Shown piece after piece: positions 16,678 to 25,327 of a stretch of DNA of 64,000 nucleotides (the first letter of the stretch is position 1; every line of letters starts with the position of its first letter). The translations under genes and the position numbers were made by a program. This DNA is from Dechloromonas hortensis (GTDB taxonomy: Bacteria; Pseudomonadota; Gammaproteobacteria; Burkholderiales; Rhodocyclaceae), in contig NZ_SSSQ01000008.1 of assembly GCF_009469765.1 (NCBI RefSeq), positions 1 through 64,000 of the forward strand, read 5' to 3'. The notes under the pieces are model-generated. The model was not told where the DNA came from and did not search any database. It was given only the letters and a program-made list of their open reading frames with translations.

Positions 16678-17508
16678 TCAATGCCCCTTCTTGCCCGACT
16701 TCAGGCCGAGGTAGAGGGCCGACAGCAGCGGCCGACCGTAGATGCCCATCCTTCGGCCGAACCAAGCCGCCGGCTTATCCTTGGCGACCAGGCGCGGAAT
16801 GCGGCTCAGGTCGACGTCGGCACGGACAACGCCATGTTCGGTGGTGTACAGGTGCGTAAATCCGGCCGCTCGGGCGACGCGCTGATAGTTGGCGTCGAAA
16901 TAGCCCTGCGGCCAGCACAGATGCGGACTGGCTTCGCCCAGCCGGGCGGCCAGCGTTTCACGTGAAACGGCCAAGTCTTCGGCCAGCGCCGCATCGCGTT
17001 CGGCCTGAGCCGCAATTTGGCGATCCCAGCGCGTGTGAGTATGGGTGTGCGAGTGAAAATCGAAGGTACCGGCCGCCCGCATCGCCTCGACTTCGGACCA
17101 GCGCAGGAAAGCCGCATCGAGCTTGCCGTCGGCGGCCGCCGCCATCGCCTGCTTGTGGGTCGGGACGTCCGGCGTGCCGGGCTGACCCGAATACGGGCGC
17201 GGCGTGCCGTCGCCGATCCAGCCGGTGATCAGGAAAATCGTCGCCCGCTGGCCAAACTCCTGCAGCACCGGGTGGGCATAGACCCAGTTGTCGAGATAGC
17301 CATCATCGAAGGTGACGAGCACGCTTTTCTGCGGCACCCGACCACTGGCCAGCGCCTCCGCGAAGCCGGCGGTGGACAGTGTCCGCCAGCCGTTTTTCGC
17401 CAGCCATTGCATCTGCGCCCGGAAGTTTTCCGGCGAGCAGGTGACCAGCCCGGGCTTCGGGCTGACGTGGTGGTACATCAGCACGGGCAACGGCTGCCCG
17501 AGGCTCAT
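16678..17508 (-). CDS. Polysaccharide deacetylase (NodB homology domain)
   Basis: A 276-residue NodB-domain protein. VTFDDGYLDN contains the catalytic base and metal-binding Asp, and FDFHSHTHTH supplies the metal-binding histidines. LCWPQGYFDANYQRVA corresponds to the later catalytic motif. It lacks an obvious signal peptide, which points to a cytosolic or lipid-linked intermediate as substrate. Encoded in the middle of the LPS operon, it may N-deacetylate a sugar during assembly. That role is inferred from context; the fold is secure. Confidence 0.85.
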   Translation of the reverse strand: MSLGQPLPVLMYHHVSPKPGLVTCSPENFRAQMQWLAKNGWRTLSTAGFAEALASGRVPQKSVLVTFDDGYLDNWVYAHPVLQEFGQRATIFLITGWIGDGTPRPYSGQPGTPDVPTHKQAMAAAADGKLDAAFLRWSEVEAMRAAGTFDFHSHTHTHTRWDRQIAAQAERDAALAEDLAVSRETLAARLGEASPHLCWPQGYFDANYQRVARAAGFTHLYTTEHGVVRADVDLSRIPRLVAKDKPAAWFGRRMGIYGRPLLSALYLGLKSGKKGH

Positions 17509-18590
17509 CGTGCCTCCAGCAGGTGCTCGTACAAGCGTTCCATGCCTTCGGCCATCGTTTCGCGGGCGAACTTGCGATGGACGAACTCGGTGGCGTTGGC
17601 GCCCATACTGCGCCGGAAGATCGGGTCGCCAAGCAGGCGGCAGATCGGTTCGATCAGCGCCTTGCCGTCCTGGGCCGGCACCAGCAGGCCGGTCTGGCCG
17701 TCGATGATGACTTCCGGCACGCCATCGACATTGGAAGCAACCGCCGGCAGCCCCATCGCCCCCGCTTCGATGAAGGCGGTGCCGAGCGCTTCCTGATGCG
17801 TCGGCAACACGAAGACGTCGAGCGAAGCCAGCACGTTGGTCACGTCGCGGCGCAGGCCGAGCAGATGAATGCGCCCGGCCAGCCCGTCGGCAGCGATGCG
17901 CGCCTGCAGATTGGCGGTCTGCGGGCCATCGCCGGCAAAGACGAAATGCGCCTTGGGGAAGCGCTTTAGGACCTCGGGCGCCGCGTCGAGAATCTCGGCA
18001 TGGCCCTTCTTGGCGCGCAGGATGGCAACGGTGCCGACGAGCAGCGTATCGGCCGCCAGGCCCAACTCCTCGCGCAGGTTGCCGGCGACGGTCGACCGGT
18101 CATAGCGGGCAAAATCGACGCCGGTCGGGATGGTGGTGATGCCCTGGCGCGGCACACCGGCCTCGACCAGATAGTTCTCGACGTACTTGCTGACGGTGAC
18201 GACATGATCCGGCAGCACGCTGTAGGTAAATTTCGAGGTGATCGGCAGCGCCAGGTGGCGAGTGCGAACGATGCGCGGCCGCTTGAACAGCGTACGCGCC
18301 GCCATGCCGGCCAGTTGCGTGTCGCGGCCGCTGTGCGTATTGACGATGTCGGCGCCAAAACGCTTGATGGCGCTGCGCAAGCGCAGGACATTCGGGAAAT
18401 CGATGGCGCCGCGCATGTCGACCGCAAAGGTCGGGAAGCCCAGTTCCTTGGCCCGCTCGATAATGCGTGCCCCGGGCCGGCTGAGCACGGCCAGTTCATG
18501 CCCCCGGTCACGCATGGTGACCAGTTCGTTCATCGTGCGGTTTTCCTGGCCGCCCCAGCCCGTCGAGGACTCCGTGTGCAGGATGCGCAT
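17505..18590 (-). CDS. Glycosyltransferase family 4 protein
   Basis: A 361-residue GT4 enzyme opening MRILHTESSTGWGGQENRT (acceptor-side glycine loop). It shows VGTVAILRAKKGHAEILDA and the donor-site block LPTHQEALGTAFIEAGAMGLPAVA containing the E-x7-E pair. It overlaps the deacetylase by four bases and the msbA stop by one. It is likely to be a core or O-chain sugar transferase; donor and acceptor cannot be told from the sequence. Confidence 0.85.
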   Translation of the reverse strand: MRILHTESSTGWGGQENRTMNELVTMRDRGHELAVLSRPGARIIERAKELGFPTFAVDMRGAIDFPNVLRLRSAIKRFGADIVNTHSGRDTQLAGMAARTLFKRPRIVRTRHLALPITSKFTYSVLPDHVVTVSKYVENYLVEAGVPRQGITTIPTGVDFARYDRSTVAGNLREELGLAADTLLVGTVAILRAKKGHAEILDAAPEVLKRFPKAHFVFAGDGPQTANLQARIAADGLAGRIHLLGLRRDVTNVLASLDVFVLPTHQEALGTAFIEAGAMGLPAVASNVDGVPEVIIDGQTGLLVPAQDGKALIEPICRLLGDPIFRRSMGANATEFVHRKFARETMAEGMERLYEHLLEAR

Positions 18591-20347
18591 CAGGCTGCCG
18601 CCTCTTCGGCCTTCTGCATCCGGTAGAGGCGGGCGTAGAGGCCGTCATGAGCGAGCAGTTCGGCGTGCGAGCCCTCTTCCTGCTTGTGGCCGTGGGCCAG
18701 CGCGACGATGCGGTCGGCCCGTTCGACGGTGGACAGGCGATGGGCGATGACCAGCGTGCTGCGGCCGCGCATCAGTTCGTCGAGCGCCGCCTGAACGTGG
18801 CGTTCGGATTCGGTGTCGAGAGCCGAGGTCGCCTCGTCGAGAATCAGGATCGGCGCATCCTTCAGGATGGCGCGAGCAATCGCCAGACGCTGACGCTGGC
18901 CGCCGGACAGCTTGACGCCGTTTTCGCCGATCATCGTATCGAAGCCTTCCGGCAGTGCGTCGATGAACTCCAGCGCATGCGCGGCCTTGGCGGCGGCGCG
19001 GATTTCTTCCGCCGTCGCCGTGCTCTTGCCGCCGTAGGCAATGTTGGCGCCGATGGTGTCGTTGAACAGCACGACATCCTGGCTGACCAGCGCGATGTTG
19101 TCGCGCAGGCTGTTGAGGCGGATCTTGGGCAGGGCGTGACCGTCGACGCGGATTTCGCCGCCGTCAATGGCGTAGAAGCGCGGCAGCAGGTTGGCCGCCG
19201 TCGTCTTGCCGCTGCCCGAGGGGCCGACCAGGGCGACCGATTCGCCGGGGCGGATGGTCAACGAGACGCCGGCCAGCGCCGGACGGTCGGCACCGGGATA
19301 GGTGAAGCTGACATTGTCGAACTCGACCAGGCCCCGAGCCCGGCCAAGGTCTTCCTGACCCTTGTCTTCCTCGGCTGCTTCGTCGATCAGCGAAAAGACG
19401 CTTTCGGCCGCGGCCAGGCCGCGCTGGATCGGCGCATTGACGTCGGTAATCCGGCGCAACGGCGGCAGGATCATCAGCATCGCGGTGATGAAGGAAACGA
19501 AACTACCCACCGTCGTCTGGTCGCCGGCCGCCTGCTTCAAGGCGACGCCCATGATGATGGCGACGCCGGAAGCGGCGAAGAACTGGACGATCGGGCTTTG
19601 CGCCGCGGTCGCCATGGTGGCGCGCATGGCCAAGCGGCGCTGCTCGCGCACCGACTTGTAGAAGCGCGCTTCCTCGTAGCTCTGGCCGCCGAAAATCTTG
19701 ACCACCTTGTGGCCTTCGATGGTTTCCTGCAGCACCTGGGTGATCTTGCCCATCGACTCCTGCTGGCCCTTGGCGACCGTACGCAGGCGCTTGCTGAAGG
19801 TACGGACGACGACGGCGATGAAGGGCACCACCGACAAGGTGATCAGCGTCAGTTGCCAGTTCAGGTAGAGCAGCCAGGCCATCAGGCCGACGATGGCCAG
19901 CGAATCCTTGATCAGCGATGTCAGCGCATTGGTCGCCGCGCCGGCGACACCGGTCACATCGTAGGCGATGCGCGACATCAGGCGACCGGACAGGTTGTCG
20001 CTGTAGTAGCGGGTCGGCAGGCGGACCATGCGGGCGAACATCGCCTGGCGCAGTTCGGTGATGACGTTGTTCGAGACCCAGCTCATCGCGTATTCGCCGA
20101 TGAAACCGAAGACGGCACGGGCGAGGAAGATACCCATGATGGCCAGCGGGTAGAGCAGCCAGTCCCACGGCCCGGCCGCGGTCGAGAAGCCGTCGTCGAG
20201 CAGCTTTTTCATCATCGCCGGGAAAACCGGCTCAGCCAGCGCCGAAAGGCCCATCGCGGTCAGCGCCGCGGCAAAAACCTTCCAGTACGGACGGACATAG
20301 GTCAGCAACCGGAGGTACAGGTCACGGCTGGTCATGTCACTGGCCAT
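18590..20347 (-). CDS. msbA: Lipid A export ABC transporter MsbA
   Basis: A 585-residue fused ABC exporter that flips lipid A-core across the inner membrane. The N-terminal six-helix domain (to about residue 320) includes RLPTRYYSDNLSGRLMSRIAYD, typical of MsbA coupling loops. The C-terminal ATPase has Walker A GPSGSGKTTAAN, signature LSGGQRQRLAIARA, and Walker B ILILDEATSALD, followed by the H-loop histidine in LVIAHRLSTVE. AAGGA sits seven bases before the ATG. Its place among core glycosyltransferases fits LPS export, although the GC and motifs alone cannot exclude another lipid-linked substrate. Confidence 0.92.
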   Translation of the reverse strand: MASDMTSRDLYLRLLTYVRPYWKVFAAALTAMGLSALAEPVFPAMMKKLLDDGFSTAAGPWDWLLYPLAIMGIFLARAVFGFIGEYAMSWVSNNVITELRQAMFARMVRLPTRYYSDNLSGRLMSRIAYDVTGVAGAATNALTSLIKDSLAIVGLMAWLLYLNWQLTLITLSVVPFIAVVVRTFSKRLRTVAKGQQESMGKITQVLQETIEGHKVVKIFGGQSYEEARFYKSVREQRRLAMRATMATAAQSPIVQFFAASGVAIIMGVALKQAAGDQTTVGSFVSFITAMLMILPPLRRITDVNAPIQRGLAAAESVFSLIDEAAEEDKGQEDLGRARGLVEFDNVSFTYPGADRPALAGVSLTIRPGESVALVGPSGSGKTTAANLLPRFYAIDGGEIRVDGHALPKIRLNSLRDNIALVSQDVVLFNDTIGANIAYGGKSTATAEEIRAAAKAAHALEFIDALPEGFDTMIGENGVKLSGGQRQRLAIARAILKDAPILILDEATSALDTESERHVQAALDELMRGRSTLVIAHRLSTVERADRIVALAHGHKQEEGSHAELLAHDGLYARLYRMQKAEEAAA

Positions 20348-20380
20348 GCAAATCCTTGAAACAAAAAGTGGAACCCGGAA

Positions 20381-21544
20381 TTATACCTGCTGCCCGGCCC
20401 AGGCCGGACCGAGCGAACGGTAGAGAGCGAGCAGGCGGTCGGCCATTGCCGGCAGGGTCAGCGCCTCAACGCTGGCCCGCGCCGCCGCCCGGGCCTCTAC
20501 ATTGCCGGCCATCCCGGCCAGGTCATCGAGACGCAGCGACAAGGCCGCTTCATTGACCGCATCGACCACCCAGCCATTGAGGCCGGGCTGCACCCACTCC
20601 TGGGCGCCGCAGGTCGTCGAGGTGACAATCGGCAAGCCGCAAGCCAGCGCCTCCAGCGCCGCGTTCGGACAGGGATCGTAGAGGGTCGGCAACACGAAAC
20701 CGTCGGCCGCGCCGTACCAGGGACGGACATCCTTGAGCGGCCCGGTGAAATGGACACGCTGGCCCAGCCCCAACCCTTCAGCCAGCACCCGCATCGCCTT
20801 CAGCTTGCGGTCGGCGCCGATGATGACGATCTGCGCATCGCTCCGCTCCATCCGCGTCGCGGCGCGCAGCAGTTGCGGTACGCCCTTGCGTTCGAAACCG
20901 CTGCCGACGAAGAGCAGGACTGGCGCGGCAGCCGGAATATTCAACGTCGCCCGCGTGACGGTACGGAACTCGTCGGCCAGGCCGGGGTGAAAAGCCGTGG
21001 TATCGACGCCGTTGTAGATCACCGGCAACTTGCTGCGGTCGACCCCGTAAAAATGGGCAATTTCATCGGCCACCATCTGCGAATTGCAGATCACCGCCTG
21101 CAGCGCCGGGTGTTCGAACATCGCCTTTTCCGCATTGACCACATAACGGTGATAGGCCGACCAGCGCTGGCTCAGCCGTTGCAACGGACTCAGGACGCGG
21201 GCCCGATGGGCCAGCCAGGCGGCATGCACGCCGTCGCCGGCGCGAAAGATCATGCAGCCGGGAATGCGTTCGTGCGACTGGGTGATGTCGAAACCACCGC
21301 GCGCCATTTCACGCTGGGCCGCCGCGGCAAAACTGCGGTCGCGCGCCGCCCGGCCGCCGAACAGCCGGGAATACGGCGGATCGCAGGTAATCTGCCGAAA
21401 GCCTTCGCGCGGTGCGCCATCCCAGTTCCGGGTAATCAGCGAGACTTCAGCCCCTTCGCCGGCCAGCGCGCCGAGCGCCCGCTCGACGAAACGCTCGGCA
21501 CCGCCGAACGGGTTGTAGCGCTGGCGAACGATGGCGATCTTCAC
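20381..21544 (-). CDS. Glycosyltransferase family 4 (WaaG-like)
   Basis: A 387-residue GT4 protein. It begins KIAIVRQRYNPFGGAERFVERAL, the GGAE acceptor loop seen in LPS core glucosyltransferase I (WaaG) and relatives. It continues with VLLFVGSGFERKGVPQLLRA and ends with LPTLYDPCPNAALEALACGLPIVTS, the WaaG-type donor motif. Resemblance to WaaG in all three blocks makes transfer of the first outer-core hexose plausible. It overlaps rfaQ by four bases. Confidence 0.85.
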   Translation of the reverse strand: MKIAIVRQRYNPFGGAERFVERALGALAGEGAEVSLITRNWDGAPREGFRQITCDPPYSRLFGGRAARDRSFAAAAQREMARGGFDITQSHERIPGCMIFRAGDGVHAAWLAHRARVLSPLQRLSQRWSAYHRYVVNAEKAMFEHPALQAVICNSQMVADEIAHFYGVDRSKLPVIYNGVDTTAFHPGLADEFRTVTRATLNIPAAAPVLLFVGSGFERKGVPQLLRAATRMERSDAQIVIIGADRKLKAMRVLAEGLGLGQRVHFTGPLKDVRPWYGAADGFVLPTLYDPCPNAALEALACGLPIVTSTTCGAQEWVQPGLNGWVVDAVNEAALSLRLDDLAGMAGNVEARAAARASVEALTLPAMADRLLALYRSLGPAWAGQQV

Positions 21545-22638
21545 GGCGCGAGCAGTTCGTGCGCCGCGGCCAGCACTTCTTCAACGCTCAACGAAGTCAG
21601 GCAGTCGCTGACCTTGCCGCCGCCACAGCCGTCGATGCCACACGGCCGGCACGGATGCCGGGTGCTGGCAACGACGCGGAAAGGCACGCCCCAGGGTCCC
21701 CACTGCTTGTCGCCGGACGGCCCGAACAGTGCCACGGTCGGCGTGCCAACGGCTGCCGCGATATGCATCGGCGCCGAGTCGACGCCGATGAACAGCTTCG
21801 CAACCTGGGTCAGTGCCGCCAACTCCTTCAGCGACAACTGACCGGACAGGCTGAAGGCCGGCGTCGCCAGCCGGGCCTGGATCGCTTCCAGCATCGCCTG
21901 CTCGTCCCGGCTCGGCGCCGCGGTCAGCACCACGGCATGGCCTTCGCCCTGCAGGCGGGCAACCAGCGCCGCCATCGAGTCCACCGGCCAGCATTTGAAA
22001 AACCAGCGCGAGGCCGGATGGATGTGAATGAAATCGCCGCCCTGAAGCCCGAAGCCTTGCAGATGCCGGGCCACCACCGCCTCGGCCGCCGCCCCCGGGA
22101 CCAGCGTCAGGCGCCGTTCGTCCGGGCCAGGCTGAATGCCGATCCGGCGCAACGCATCCAGGTTGGCTTCGGCCATGTGGCGCAAGGCATTGCCCGGCGC
22201 CGACTGGAGATGGGTAAAGCTCTGTTTCCAGCGCTTGCTACGCCCTTTGACAACCGGCCCGACCGACCAGCGCGGCTGGAGCAGCCGGCACAGCCAGGCG
22301 CCGCGCCAGTGCTCGGTGAGATGGATGATCAGGTCGTAACCGCGCGCCTTCAGCGTGTTGTAGAGCGCCAGTTCGGCCTTGACCTGGCCGACGGTGCCGA
22401 GTTGCTTCCACTTGCGGTCGATCGTATGGACCTGGGCGATGGCCGGATGCAGGGTCAGCATCTCGGCCGTATCGGCATAGACCAAGGCGTCGATTTCGAC
22501 CTGTGGCGCCTGTGCCTTGAGCACCGAAAAGACCGGCGAACTGACCAGCACATCGCCGTGGTGGCGCAACTTGATGACCAGCGCCCGCTTGATTTCGCCA
22601 AGCGGCACCGCATCACGCAGGGGATTGAAGGTTTCCAT
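21541..22638 (-). CDS. rfaQ: Putative LPS heptosyltransferase III (RfaQ/WaaQ)
   Basis: A 365-residue GT9 enzyme. The N-terminus IKRALVIKLRHHGDVLVSSPVF and the FIGVDSAPMHIAAAVGTPTVALFGPS donor segment match the RfaQ subgroup, which adds the branching third heptose to inner-core heptose II. Start 22638 was taken because METFNPLRDAVPLGE leads straight into the fold; the reading to 22752 adds 38 residues that run antisense to cobC. It is the first gene of the leftward LPS operon, 25 bases downstream of cobC. Confidence 0.87.
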   Translation of the reverse strand: METFNPLRDAVPLGEIKRALVIKLRHHGDVLVSSPVFSVLKAQAPQVEIDALVYADTAEMLTLHPAIAQVHTIDRKWKQLGTVGQVKAELALYNTLKARGYDLIIHLTEHWRGAWLCRLLQPRWSVGPVVKGRSKRWKQSFTHLQSAPGNALRHMAEANLDALRRIGIQPGPDERRLTLVPGAAAEAVVARHLQGFGLQGGDFIHIHPASRWFFKCWPVDSMAALVARLQGEGHAVVLTAAPSRDEQAMLEAIQARLATPAFSLSGQLSLKELAALTQVAKLFIGVDSAPMHIAAAVGTPTVALFGPSGDKQWGPWGVPFRVVASTRHPCRPCGIDGCGGGKVSDCLTSLSVEEVLAAAHELLAP

Positions 22639-22663
22639 GGCCGGCATTCTAGCCGTTGTCGGA

Positions 22664-23176
22664 TTAGCCGGGCAGCACCACCCGCGTCCGCGAACCGTAG
22701 GCAAAGACCAGTTCCGTCCATTTGCCCGGCGGCAAGCCCTGCCAATGGGCAAACAAGGTGCGGATCACACCGGCATGGGTGACGATAACCGCTTCCGGCA
22801 CGGCCAATCCGGCGACGAAATCGAGCGCCCGCTGCTGCAGGGCGAGCGGCGACTCGCCACCGGGCGGTGCATAACCTGCGACATTCGCCGCCCAGGCATC
22901 GAGTTCGGCACGCGGAATGGCATCCCACGGTCGACCTTCCCACAGGCCGAAATTCATTTCGACCAGTCGCTCGTCGAACCGGGGCTGCGGATGCAGCAGT
23001 TCGGCCAGTTCCCGACAGCGCCGCAGCGGGCTGCTCCACACCGGCAACCCGGCCGGCAATTCGCTGAGCAAAATCTCCGCAACGGCAGCGGCATTATCGG
23101 CCGCAATATCGAGTCGACCGTAGCAAATGCCCGGCTCGACCACCGGCTTCGGGTGCCGGATCAGGTGCAGGATCAT
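22664..23176 (-). CDS. cobC: Histidine phosphatase, probable alpha-ribazole-5'-phosphate phosphatase CobC
   Basis: A 170-residue histidine-phosphatase-superfamily protein. LIRHPKP (residues 5-11) has the phosphorylated His8, and SSPLRRCRELAELL carries the second phosphate-binding Arg. The family dephosphorylates many small molecules; proximity to cobS/cobT favours alpha-ribazole phosphatase of the cobalamin lower-ligand pathway. The ATG at 23176 overlaps the stop of the CopD-like gene (ATGA) and starts with MILHLIRHPKP. It lies at the border of the cobalamin and LPS clusters. Confidence 0.8.
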   Translation of the reverse strand: MILHLIRHPKPVVEPGICYGRLDIAADNAAAVAEILLSELPAGLPVWSSPLRRCRELAELLHPQPRFDERLVEMNFGLWEGRPWDAIPRAELDAWAANVAGYAPPGGESPLALQQRALDFVAGLAVPEAVIVTHAGVIRTLFAHWQGLPPGKWTELVFAYGSRTRVVLPG

Positions 23177-23631
23177 GCGGCGAACCGACTGCCTAGCGTG
23201 GCGACGAGCAAGGTCAGCCCACCCAACGCCAGATTGGTCGCCACCCACTGGCGAATGCCGTTCATGGCATTACCGGCTGCCGGCCAGTCGCCGGCGGCGA
23301 CACCGGCCCGCAGGCGCGGGTAATGGCGGACGATGATCAGCGCGAAGATCGCCGCCATCAGCAGACCGAGCCCGGCCATCAGATGCCAGTGCAGCGGGGC
23401 TTGGGCAAAGCCCAGATGCGCCAGACGGGCAAAGCCGGAAAGCAGGATGGCAGCAATGGCGACGACGACCGCCACGAAAAAGCGCCCGAGCACCGCCGCC
23501 AACAGAGGCAGGCGCTGCGGCGGCGGCAACTGCCCGGCGGCAACCGGGCGCAGGCAGAAATGGGCAAAAAACATACCGCCCAGCCAGACGATGACACCGG
23601 CGAGATGCAGCAGAAGCAGGAATTCACGCAT
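23173..23631 (-). CDS. CopD-like small integral membrane protein
   Basis: A 152-residue protein with four hydrophobic helices. LLLLHLAGVIVWLGGMFFAHFCLRP at the N-terminus resembles the first two helices of CopD-family proteins (copper resistance D-like), with conserved His9 and the WLGGMFF motif, and a later HWHLM segment. Members are tied to copper tolerance or heme-related membrane functions, but short versions are uncharacterised. It overlaps cobC by four bases. Substrate specificity is not supported here. Confidence 0.7.
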   Translation of the reverse strand: MREFLLLLHLAGVIVWLGGMFFAHFCLRPVAAGQLPPPQRLPLLAAVLGRFFVAVVVAIAAILLSGFARLAHLGFAQAPLHWHLMAGLGLLMAAIFALIIVRHYPRLRAGVAAGDWPAAGNAMNGIRQWVATNLALGGLTLLVATLGSRFAA

Positions 23632-23688
23632 GTTGGGGATGCTTTCAGTAATGGTTCGAGGGTTCGATCATCAGACCGAGCGCGGCGT

Positions 23689-24021
23689 TCAAGCGGTCGT
23701 CGGTTGCAGCGCAATCACCGCCATGCCGACCAGCGCAATGGCGACCCCGGCCAGATCCCAGCGCGTCAGGGCGATGCCGTCGACCAGACGCAGCCAGAGC
23801 AAGGCGACGGCGATATACATGCCGCCATAGGCGGCATAGGTCCGGCCGGCAGCGCTCGGATGCAGGGTCAGCAACCAGGCGAAGGCTGCCAGCGCCAGCG
23901 CCGCGGGTAGCAGCAGGAAAGCCGGCTTGCCTTGCTTGAGGACGAGCCAGGGCAGGTAGCAACCGACGATTTCGGCCAGCGCCGTGACGGCAAACAGCGC
24001 GGCGAGACGCAACAATTCCAA
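23689..24021 (-). CDS. YnfA-family small membrane protein
   Basis: A 110-residue protein with four predicted transmembrane helices. [21 protein letters not shown] and [20 protein letters not shown] are hallmark blocks of the YnfA/UPF0060 family, related to small multidrug-resistance transporters. The likely start is TTG at 24021, as no in-frame ATG suits the family N-terminus. Function is unproven; efflux activity is only suggested by the fold. It lies between the DUF938 gene and the CopD-like gene in the same direction. Confidence 0.85.
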   Translation of the reverse strand: MELLRLAALFAVTALAEIVGCYLPWLVLKQGKPAFLLLPAALALAAFAWLLTLHPSAAGRTYAAYGGMYIAVALLWLRLVDGIALTRWDLAGVAIALVGMAVIALQPTTA

Positions 24022-24075
24022 GGCAACCCATCCGTTATATCAATGCCCGGAATTCTGCCACAGCGACCGGGGCCA

Positions 24076-24672
24076 CTAGGCGCCGGTACGCTGCCAGACC
24101 AGACAACGGTTGTTCGACGGCATCGCCCGGTCTTCCAGCAACCGCAAGCCGGCCTGACCGGCCAGTGCATCAACCGCCTCGAAATCGCGGATCCCCTGAT
24201 GCGCCGCCTTGTCCTTGAGCCAGGCATCGAAGGCAGCATTACTCTGGCTGGTGAAGCCGCCACCGTAATTGAAGGGGCCGTAGATGGCGAGCTTGGCCTG
24301 CTCAGACAGGATTTCCGGCAAGCGGGCGAACAGCCGTTCGACAGCCAGCCACGGCATGATGTGCAAGGTGTTGGCGCTGAACACGGCATCGACCCGGCGC
24401 TCGGGCCAGGTCTCGAGCACGTTGAAGGCCAGCGGGGCCGGCGTATTGGTCAACGCCGCATCGGCCAGCCAGGCGGCGATGCCCGGCAGGTTTTCCGGGC
24501 AATCCGAAGTCTGCCAGGTCAGATGGGGTAGCTGCCCGGCAAAGAAAATGGCGTGCTGGCCGGTTCCGCTGCCGATTTCCAGCACCGCGCGGCAATCGGC
24601 GAAATGGTCGCGCAATACGCCGAGGATCGGCTCGCGATTCTTGGCGCAGGACGGAGCGTCGGGTTTTTCCAT
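24076..24672 (-). CDS. DUF938 SAM-dependent methyltransferase-like protein
   Basis: A 198-residue protein. VLEIGSGTGQHAIFFAGQLPHLTWQ is a class I methyltransferase SAM-binding motif, preceded by CAKNREPILGVL, the N-terminal block of DUF938. The methyl acceptor is unknown. The chosen ATG (24672) overlaps the stop of the upstream unknown gene in ATGA, which is stronger than the in-frame start at 24717. It sits in the minus-strand run that begins with cobT and cobS, although no link to cobalamin is established. Confidence 0.8.
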   Translation of the reverse strand: MEKPDAPSCAKNREPILGVLRDHFADCRAVLEIGSGTGQHAIFFAGQLPHLTWQTSDCPENLPGIAAWLADAALTNTPAPLAFNVLETWPERRVDAVFSANTLHIMPWLAVERLFARLPEILSEQAKLAIYGPFNYGGGFTSQSNAAFDAWLKDKAAHQGIRDFEAVDALAGQAGLRLLEDRAMPSNNRCLVWQRTGA

Positions 24673-25244
24673 CAGTCGTCCGTAGTTTTCCGGACGGCCT
24701 CCAATTCGAGATGGCACGGCGCCAACAGCAGATGCGCCAGATGCTCCGGGTCCGACGAACCGAGATGCTCGGCAAAGGCGGCCAGCCGCGCATCCTGCGC
24801 TTCGCCGAGGGCGACGATCAGGGCTCTCGCCGCCTCGCGCGGATTCGGCCCGCCGGCCTGGTAACCGGGCCAGTCCTTGTAGTGCGCCAGCAACTGGGTG
24901 CGATGGTCAAGATACAGCGGGCTGTGGCGGATGAATTCAAGCTCGGCCTCCTTGGCCCGTATTTCCGCCTCGATTTCGGCATCGCTGCTGCGGTAATGAG
25001 CTTTTTCCGCTTCGGTCCAGTGCGGCTTGTCGCCGTGTTTTTCGCGCAGAATGGCCGAAGTACTCTGCAGCACGATCTGCGAATGGGTGCCGGCATCGCG
25101 AAAGACATGCACCATGTCCTTGCCGTGCCCTTCCTTGCCGACGTAGCGCATGCCCGCCGTGACCCGCTTCGGGTTGAAGGCGAACTGGCGGGCACAGGCG
25201 GCCCGCAGCAGATCGAAGAGTTCATTGATTTTCGCGGGATTCAC
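24672..25244 (-). CDS. Conserved protein of unknown function
   Basis: A 190-residue soluble protein, not recognised. A GTG start at 25244 is preferred over the in-frame start at 25400 because AAAGGA lies eight bases upstream and the added N-terminus would be arginine/cysteine-rich nonsense. Visible features are VNPAKINELFDLLRAACARQ, a basic-glycine stretch RYVGKEGHGKDMVHVFR, and a long charged helix rich in Glu/Lys (residues about 80-115). No signal peptide or membrane segment is seen. It is coupled to the DUF938 gene by ATGA. Confidence 0.6.
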   Translation of the reverse strand: MNPAKINELFDLLRAACARQFAFNPKRVTAGMRYVGKEGHGKDMVHVFRDAGTHSQIVLQSTSAILREKHGDKPHWTEAEKAHYRSSDAEIEAEIRAKEAELEFIRHSPLYLDHRTQLLAHYKDWPGYQAGGPNPREAARALIVALGEAQDARLAAFAEHLGSSDPEHLAHLLLAPCHLELEAVRKTTDD

Positions 25245-25327
25245 AGGCCGATCCTTTCGTTCAAGTCTGGCGACAACGAGGACAACTGATCCCCGTGAGC
25301 ATACGCCACACTTGGCCCGTACGGCGG

